NCBI RefSeq assembly: GCF_030463535.1
Contig: NC_132896.1
Location: forward strand, 19,759,709-19,823,708
Direction: 5' to 3'
DNA from: Salminus brasiliensis
Taxonomy: Eukaryota > Chordata > Actinopteri > Characiformes > Bryconidae
Length of the DNA stretch: 64,000 nucleotides
Both the position numbers and the translations under genes were made by a program. The notes below the pieces were generated by a model. That model ran no database searches and was not told where the DNA came from. It saw only the letters and a list, made by a program, of their open reading frames with translations. The stretch's first letter is position 1. Each line of letters starts with the position of its first letter. Below, piece by piece: positions 57,455-64,000 of this stretch.

Positions 57455-58880
57455 CAGTCATGTGAAAAACAAAGTACACCACCTTCAAATTCTATGGTTT
57501 CACGTATCAGGACATGCTGAAAAAACATCAGGTCCTTAGCAGATATTAAAATTAGGTAAATACAACCTCAGATATACAACACAATCTATTCCACTGTCAT
57601 TTTTTTATTTAACAAATATGAAAGGTTGTGTGAAAAATTAAGTACACCCCATGAATCAGTAGCTTGTAGAACCACCTTTCAGCGGAAATACTTTGAAGTA
57701 ACTGATCGTTTCCTGTATGACTATGAGTCTCTTGCTTTGTTGTTGAGGAATTTTGGCCCGCCCTTTTTTTTTTTTAAACAACATTGCTTGAGGTTTGTGG
57801 GCATTCATTTAAGCACAGCTTTCCTAAAGTCCCACCTCAGCATTTCAAATGCGTTGAGGTCTGGACTTTGACTAAGCCATTGCGACACCTTCATTTTTCC
57901 TTTTTCAGCCATTCTGTTGTAGATTTGCTGGTGTGCTTGGGATCACTGTCTTGTTGCATGACCCAATTTCTGGCAGGCTTTAGCTGTTTATTAGATGGCC
58001 TCACATTTGGCTCTAGAATACTTTGGTATACAGAGGAATTAGTCGTCGACTCAATGAGTGTGAGGTGCCCAGCTCCTGTGTTTTTCCGTGAAACGTGGTG
58101 CTGTGCAGTATGGCCAAACTTTGGTCTCAGCTGTCCAAAGGACAGGGCTTTGCAAACCCGGCCATGCCTCCAGGTTCTTTTCAGAAAGAAGAAGCTTCCT
58201 CCAGGCAACCCTTCCAAACAAGTTATACATGTTCAGTCTTTTTCTATTTGTACTGTCATTAACTTGGACATTTAACATGCTTCCTGTAGAGTCTGAGATT
58301 AGCTCTTGGGTCTTTGCAGTTTCTCTAAGTTGCCCATTCTGACTATGGGGTGAACTTGCTGGGACGTCCACTCCTGGGAAGATCAACAACTGTCTTTTTC
58401 AACTGTGGTTTCCACTTGTGAATGTTTTTTCTCACTGTAGAATGATGACCTTCATTTTTTTTTTGGAAATGGCCTTATAACCCTTCTCAGATTGATAGAC
58501 AGCAACAACTGCTTCTCTATGATCATTGCTGATGTCTTTCCTCCTTGGCATTGTATCAACACACACCTGAAGGCTCCAGACCAGCAATCTGGCAAAACCT
58601 CTACTCTTATAGAGGTGATCACACTTGCTGATGATCAATTATTAATCAAGGGCACCTGGATGCTTCTTTGCTTCTTAATTCGTTTGGAAACAGTAAGGGT
58701 GTACTTCATTTCTCACACACTGCTTCTGCATTTGGCTTCATTTTTGTTCCGTAAATAATAACACTGTGCAATTTGTCATGTTTTTATGTGAGGTTGTATT
58801 TACTTACTTTAAGATCTTGTTATTTTTTTATTATGTCTTCATACATCAAAATAGGGTGTGCTTTGTTTTTCATATGACTG
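57455..58880 (-). mobile_element. Tc1/mariner transposon of the IR/DR type, degenerate transposase
   Basis: Matching ends read cagtcatgtgaaaaacaaag on the left and, reverse-complemented, cagtcatatgaaaaacaaag on the right, flanked by TA at 57453-57454 and 58881-58882. A second related repeat lies inside each end (57625-57650 and 58697-58720), giving the inverted-repeat/direct-repeat layout of Sleeping Beauty-like elements. Between them, on the minus strand, are Tc1 transposase pieces: an N-terminal MPRRKDISNDHREAVV helix-turn-helix start near 58549, and a catalytic-region piece with MQQDSDPKHTSKSTTEWL near 57920. Frames are broken, so it is not autonomous. Length about 1.43 kb. Confidence 0.92.
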
Positions 58881-59639
58881 TACGTACAATAACTTCAGAT
58901 GGCTAAAATTGTTTTTAGTATTTTAGAAGTATGCTGTCTGCTGTGCTCATGATTTTCTGTCATTCATGTTTAATCTGCTATAGTCAAGAGTATGATTTGA
59001 GGGAGGAAAACGGGTGCCTCGTATCATGCCATCTCACCTGTTTCATCCTAATGTGTTTATGTTGGATCCCTCAAGATGTCTATGAAAGTTTCATACATCC
59101 ACAAATGAGATCGGATGTATTTGGATTACCCCGACCTTTACTCCGTTGTTTAACTCAACAAAACATGTTTTGTTTAAAGCCTTTTTTCCAGTAAAACCAC
59201 TGGATATACTTCAGCTGTATACGGCCTTAAGGTGTATATTCAGTCACTGATGCTTTAGAACACAGGTTCCCAACCCTATATCATGCTGGTTCTGGGGGGT
59301 TATTACACAAAATGAGATTTCTTGGGTTAGCCGAATGACTTAAGCCCAAACTCAAGCCAGGGGCAATCCACTAAAACAATCCTGAACTATGATCTAACTC
59401 AGACATCTCGCTCTGTGAACCCCCTCCCCCTCCCCTCTAGCTGAGAGCTGGGCAGAGGGGAATCCAGGACCAGGGCTGCAAAGCACTGCTTTACCAGAAA
59501 CCTGCATGACATGATTAAAAAAAAGACTAATAATTACATGCTGCGTACGTTATGATTATGAATTATTATGAATGCATGCCTTTACGCTGTAATTCAACTG
59601 TTCCTAATATTTTGCCGTGCAGTCGAGGTTATGAAACGC

Positions 59640-60090
59640 AAACGACGCTGTTTCACAACAGGGTGGAACGCGCCGCCCGCGAGCCAATAGGAACGGCGTT
59701 GGGGCGTCACGTGGTTTTTATTTATGTAACGTAATGGTGTCAGGAGCGAGCGAGCGAGCGAGCCGAGCTCCTCTCCCCCCCTCTCTCTCTAGCGTGGTCA
59801 GCGCAGGGGAGCGATATCTGCACCGTAAACAAAAACCAGAGACCTGAACACATTTTTGCAGCTCAGGGTTGATGGAGTTTGTCGCAGCGTGCAGGGCTAA
59901 CACGGAGGAAGCCACGCTGCTCGGAGTGAAGCCGCGTGAGCCCCTTCATCATGCTGGAGACGGGGAAAACATTAGTTAGGAAACACAGACTGAGAATGGA
60001 TGATGTCTACAAACGAGTCTCTAGGTGGTAGGAGAACCGTCCGGAGGGAGCGCATAAGGGTGGCGACTTCAGAGAAGCTACTCGTGTAAG
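59640..60090 (+). promoter_or_regulatory. Candidate promoter and non-coding exon of the LONRF-like gene
   Basis: A CG-rich block contains a CCAAT box at 59684-59688, a palindromic E-box CACGTG at 59708-59713 and a (GAGC)n run at 59743-59763. A donor-like cgt|gtaagg at 60086 could end a leader exon spliced to the acceptor at 60237. Transcription start and leader structure are inferred. Confidence 0.5.
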
Positions 60091-60253
60091 GAGACCGAAA
60101 AGCCACATAGTGACAGATGGACGCGTTACTCAACTTGTCGGCCAGACCTGGGCAGTCATGCCAAACGCAGCGGACGAAAGTTCACCCTGTTTGACTCCCT
60201 GACTTTGATTTATTTAATTTAATTATTTTTTTTACAGAGAAAGCCTGCACGCC

Positions 60254-60551
60254 ATGGATCTACTCGAGTGTCCGATATGCTTGTTTCTCATGTGTGAACC
60301 GGTGACCATGAGCTGCGGTCACTCGTTCTGCCGGAGGTGCCTGGGCGCCTGGTTGCCGTCGAGGTGCCCAGCCTGCAAGGAGAGGCTGAAGCAGAGGGAC
60401 GCCAAAACCATAAAGAACAACGTCCTGCTCTTCAGCGTGATCGAGAAATGCTGCCCGGAGGAGACGAAAATGAAGTGCCACATACAGGAGAAGCTGAAAA
60501 CATGCGAGTTCACAGAAGCCCTGCGGATCGCCGAGGACGGGATAGAGACAG
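60254..60551 (+). CDS. LONRF-family RING-finger protein, first coding exon (partial)
   Basis: The exon runs from an ATG to a donor (ACAG|gtaggt) and encodes 99 residues plus one base. Residues about 5-45 form a C3HC4 RING (C-P-I-C, then CGHSFCRRC, then C-P-A-C), an E3 ubiquitin ligase domain. It is followed by KNNVLLFSVIEKCCPEE, which resembles the segment after the first RING of LON peptidase N-terminal domain/RING finger proteins (LONRF1-3). The end (FTEALRIAEDGIETG) looks like the start of a TPR helix pair. Later TPR, second RING and LON-substrate-binding exons would lie to the right of the window. A lonrf1-like identity is plausible but not proven. The exon has an acceptor at 60237, so the leader is spliced. 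Confidence 0.85.
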
Positions 60552-63500
60552 GTAGGTTGTGAATGGGGGGGAAGGTTGTGTGAGTCTCTCAGCACATCCC
60601 TGCTGCCCAGTATACCTTGTGTAACGTCAAGCCACAGGCAGAGTTACGCAAGCTGGAAGTAGCTATGTAGTAGTCATGGGCTGAAGATCCTCACTGCTGT
60701 TCTCTCGAGCAGTCTTTCGGGAAATCTCACACTCGTACCTCATCTGTATTCTTTTTAAATCACTGGAGCTCACCTTACAGTACTACATTTCCCAGCTCAC
60801 AAGGCCAGTCACGTCTCTGCTGCTGTGGGCGTGCAGCAACTGACACAACTGTATACGAGTTAAAGGGTTATACCACCAGCTTATTATTTTCTTCATAATT
60901 CAGTCTTGAGATCTGAACAGAGTCATTCAGATGGACAGTCTGATGTAAAATGCTATATTGTGGAGAAAGTTACAGTGAAAGAGAAAATAACAGTGGTGGT
61001 GATGGGAACCAGGGGTTGGGATGTTTACAGCGCAACTATAAAGCTATTTTATTATGTCTTCTGTGTTTCATATGTCACGTTAAACATAGTGGTAAGCCTG
61101 AAAACCACTAAAAAATTTGTCTTTAGATGCTGTTTATTATTTTAAAACATTTCAGGTCAAATAATCATTTTCACAAAAGTCTGAGGCGTAACTCATATTT
61201 GTAACTATTCATGTAATAGCTTCCTGTGAAGGAGCATTTAGGCATTTCGAAGCATTAACTGCTTTGCAATTTTGGTTTCTATCACTATTGTGACTACTGA
61301 GTGCCAAGTTGTAGATTTAGTCTTCTGGAACCACAAGGGTCCCTGGTGAGTATGTTGTTTGTTTATGCTAGTCATGATGCTGGCAGGAAAGCATCTTATG
61401 CAGACATCACTGATTATGTCTTCACCTGAAGAAAGAAGAAATGATGCACTTGTCACTCACAGTATTTATATGTTTAGATATTGTTTCTCATATAGTAAAA
61501 TGTGCACATGTATGGCAGTTGTTCTACACGTTTTCCTTAGCATTCATCAGACTTTCCCCAGATCAAAATGAATGAAGTATCCATACATACATATGAATAG
61601 CATTGGGGTAATTATGGGCCCCCAAGTAGCTTTGCAAACAGTTGCCCGAGTTCACAGAAGTCTAAATTTATGTCCTGATCCGATCCAGTAGATCAGGATG
61701 AGGGTGAATAAACACATCTTTAAAGGATAACGCTTTCGGATATATTTAAAAACCCAGACCCAACTCCGATCCTTCGAGCAGCGCGCCCATTGGTGTCTAG
61801 GCACCAAACTGTGGTTGTTTTTCAGTGAGGAGCATTCTTAGAAGGTAAAGGAAGAGTTTGTAAGTCTGAAGTGTGGAACTCTTTATATCTGTGCTATATC
61901 TGTGGTTCTAGTGCTTTGACTGGGTGTCTGAGCCACTTTTCTTCTAAATGTTTGTCTCTTTTCTGCTGATTTTGCCCACGCTGCCTAAACCATGTGGACA
62001 CTTGAATAATGGCTGTTTAGAAACGAAACAATCATGGAAACACTTTGTTCCACCTGCGGGAGAACCGCCCACCTATCTTTGGTTTTAAACCAGCGCAAAA
62101 CAGCACATTCAAAACCGAGAGGAGTGGACGACTGCAAACACAATCTAGAAAATCAAATCATGGCTCTTTCACCACACTATAAAAAAGTTCTTTCACACCA
62201 GTAAGGATGTGACCAATATACACACATCAAACATGAACTGATTTTACTGCAGGGTTCTAAAGGAACTGGAAGACAGATGGTCAGGGAGGTCAGACAGACT
62301 GGATTATAAGATGCTAAACATGCGATAAAATGGTCATTTTAAAAGGTTAGCCATCAGGTCCAAGCTTTATAGATTCTTTATTGACAACAAAGTGATTTCA
62401 CTTCAGTATTAATTAGCAGAATGTCTTCCCTAAATTGTGTGGCTCTGTACATGAAAAAACGCCTTGCATTAAGAATTGAATTGTCATATCCAACAATAAT
62501 TAGCATTAAGGTCCTCACATTAGGGGGAGACAAAATAAATGGACCAGGAACTAATCCCTTAAGTGTGCATCTAAATTGTAATAATATTAGACATTATATT
62601 ATAAGTGTCATCATGAATGCAGTGCCAGGCCAGAATGAGCATAATCTATTGTGTGCAACTGTTTGAGCAGCATTTGGGTCAAATGAAAGGTTTAGTTAAT
62701 TTTCTATATGCAAATAAGTTAACGAATCGTCCATAGATCCAGTAGGACCTGTTCATCTGATATATTGACCCTTTGGGTAAAGTGTGTTTCCACAGTGAAA
62801 ATCAGTTGAACAGGGGTGTCCACACTTGCATACAGTAGCTTGGCTGTGACATCAAGCAAGCCGAATGGATTTATGTATTTTCCTCAGCTGAATGCTTAAG
62901 GCTTTTTAAACCTTTAACTCCTGGCTCTTGTAGCAAAATGATCTTGCTGTTTCAGAGTTTCATCTTTGGCTGGGCTAGGAAAGCTTCATTGTAGATTGTT
63001 AAAGCCTCTGCTGGTGCCAGCTTTCACCCACGCATGAAAGCAGTTGAAGAGCTGACCTGATTGTCGAGCGCATTAGTGATTTCATAAGCTTGGGTGGCTA
63101 TTAACAGGTTAATGAGCTGGAAAAGTGGATTAAAATGCACTGCTAGCAATCAGGACATGTATCATCTACGATAAACTCGTGCGGTGCAGGGGTCAGTAAG
63201 GGGTCAGTTATTCTGTTTCATAACACAAAATGTACTCTTTTAAAATGTTGTTGATGATGTTTGTTGACTATTTTACACAAAGAAAAATACGATTATAATA
63301 TTTTATATAGGGACCATCATACATTGTGTATGATGACTATTGAGGGAATTTTGTAACCACAATCAGGATTTTTGTATTTGTGCACTTCTGAGTACTGGTC
63401 TGTATTTGCTGTACATTTGCTGTAAGGGCCCCTATCATGAAAATGTTATTTCCTTGACTTTAAAAAAGAAATTAAATTAAGTCTGCTCTCTGTACGGTTT

Positions 63501-64000
63501 GCTACAGTCCAGCTGCAAAAACTTTTGAAATCACAGTTTCTCTGATGTCGCAAAAATCAACATTTTTACTGTATCTCCGTCAGCACACCATAGTTTAGAA
63601 GAGTTTTGTGCTTCACAGCTTTTTGGATGAGGCACAATACGAGGCAGCCAATCAGAACAGAGCTTGTACATCAACAAGAAGTTGTAAAATTGAGTGTGAA
63701 GACATGAATCATTAGGTTCTTGAAACCTAAAGCTAAACAAATGTTGTACATGGACAACAATATAAAATATAAAATACCAAAATAAAAAGGTCGGATATGG
63801 GCCCTTTACAAATTACGTTCGCCTACACATACTGAATGGTTTAGTCTTGGGACGGTATTGTGATATTTGATTGTAATTGTGATATACTTGTGCGTAATTA
63901 TGGGCATATTTTGGATATTATAAGTACTTCAAGACCGGCATCCGCATGTCATTACAAAGGTAATATAATTGTGCTGCTAAATTGGTCCAGCGCAGTGTGT
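60552..64000 (+). other. Intron 1 of the LONRF-like gene, no further exon seen
   Basis: The 3.4 kb to the window edge shows no second exon matching the TPR or RING parts of the family. It holds ordinary AT-rich sequence and a Tc1/MITE-type end (caggggtgtccacacttgcatac) at about 62812-62834. Confidence 0.6.

Noticed and set aside
60260-60595. 111-codon minus-strand frame opposite the RING exon
   Set aside because: It is the antisense shadow of the LONRF-like exon.

Overview
This is vertebrate nuclear DNA, most likely from a ray-finned (teleost) fish. Genes are split into short exons with GT-AG introns. Introns and intergenic DNA are AT-rich and carry fish-type repeats: Tc1/mariner and hAT DNA transposons, an L2/CR1-like LINE, a Penelope-like element, and 'aaatgccgtaaatgtaaatg'-type SINE/MITE tails. 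The repeat mix recalls otophysan fish (characins, catfish and relatives), but that is only an impression. There is no bacterial-type operon, CRISPR array or rRNA gene, and I recognised no tRNA gene.

Four protein-coding genes are supported. (1) cyfip2, minus strand, 28 coding exons between 23513 and 4276. They give a continuous 1252-residue frame (1253 in human), with a probable non-coding first exon and CpG-rich promoter near 37.3-38.0 kb. (2) itk, minus strand, 17 coding exons between 53714 and 40249, a 617-residue TEC-family tyrosine kinase (620 in human). (3) med7, plus strand, one coding exon at 55680-56423, 247 residues, with a non-coding first exon near 54.5 kb. (4) A LONRF-family RING-finger gene, plus strand, of which only the first coding exon (60254-60551) lies in the window. 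The order med7 - itk - cyfip2 matches human 5q33, with itk and cyfip2 in tandem and med7 upstream of itk.

Layout: 1-2.5 kb is distal sequence with no recognised gene; 2.5-4.3 kb is the probable cyfip2 3' UTR; 4.3-23.5 kb is the cyfip2 coding region with repeats in its introns; 23.5-37.3 kb is a repeat-dense first intron; 37.3-38.0 kb is the cyfip2 promoter; 38.0-39.8 kb is intergenic; 39.8-53.7 kb is itk; 53.7-54.6 kb is the divergent itk/med7 interval; 54.6-56.6 kb is med7; 56.6-59.6 kb is intergenic and holds an IR/DR Tc1 element; 59.6-64 kb is the LONRF promoter, first coding exon and start of an intron.

CYFIP2 is a subunit of the WAVE complex that turns Rac1 signals into Arp2/3 actin assembly. 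ITK acts below the T-cell receptor, which also drives actin remodelling. MED7 is a core Mediator subunit. Their linkage looks like old conserved synteny rather than a functional cluster. The points most worth a second look are: a genomically encoded glutamate at the CYFIP2 position that mammals recode from Lys to Glu by A-to-I editing; a GC-AG last intron in cyfip2; a one-codon loss at a cyfip2 splice junction; a microsatellite that forms the polypyrimidine tract of a frame-neutral itk exon; and a Cys in the ITK glycine-rich loop. I did not find a wholly new biological system.
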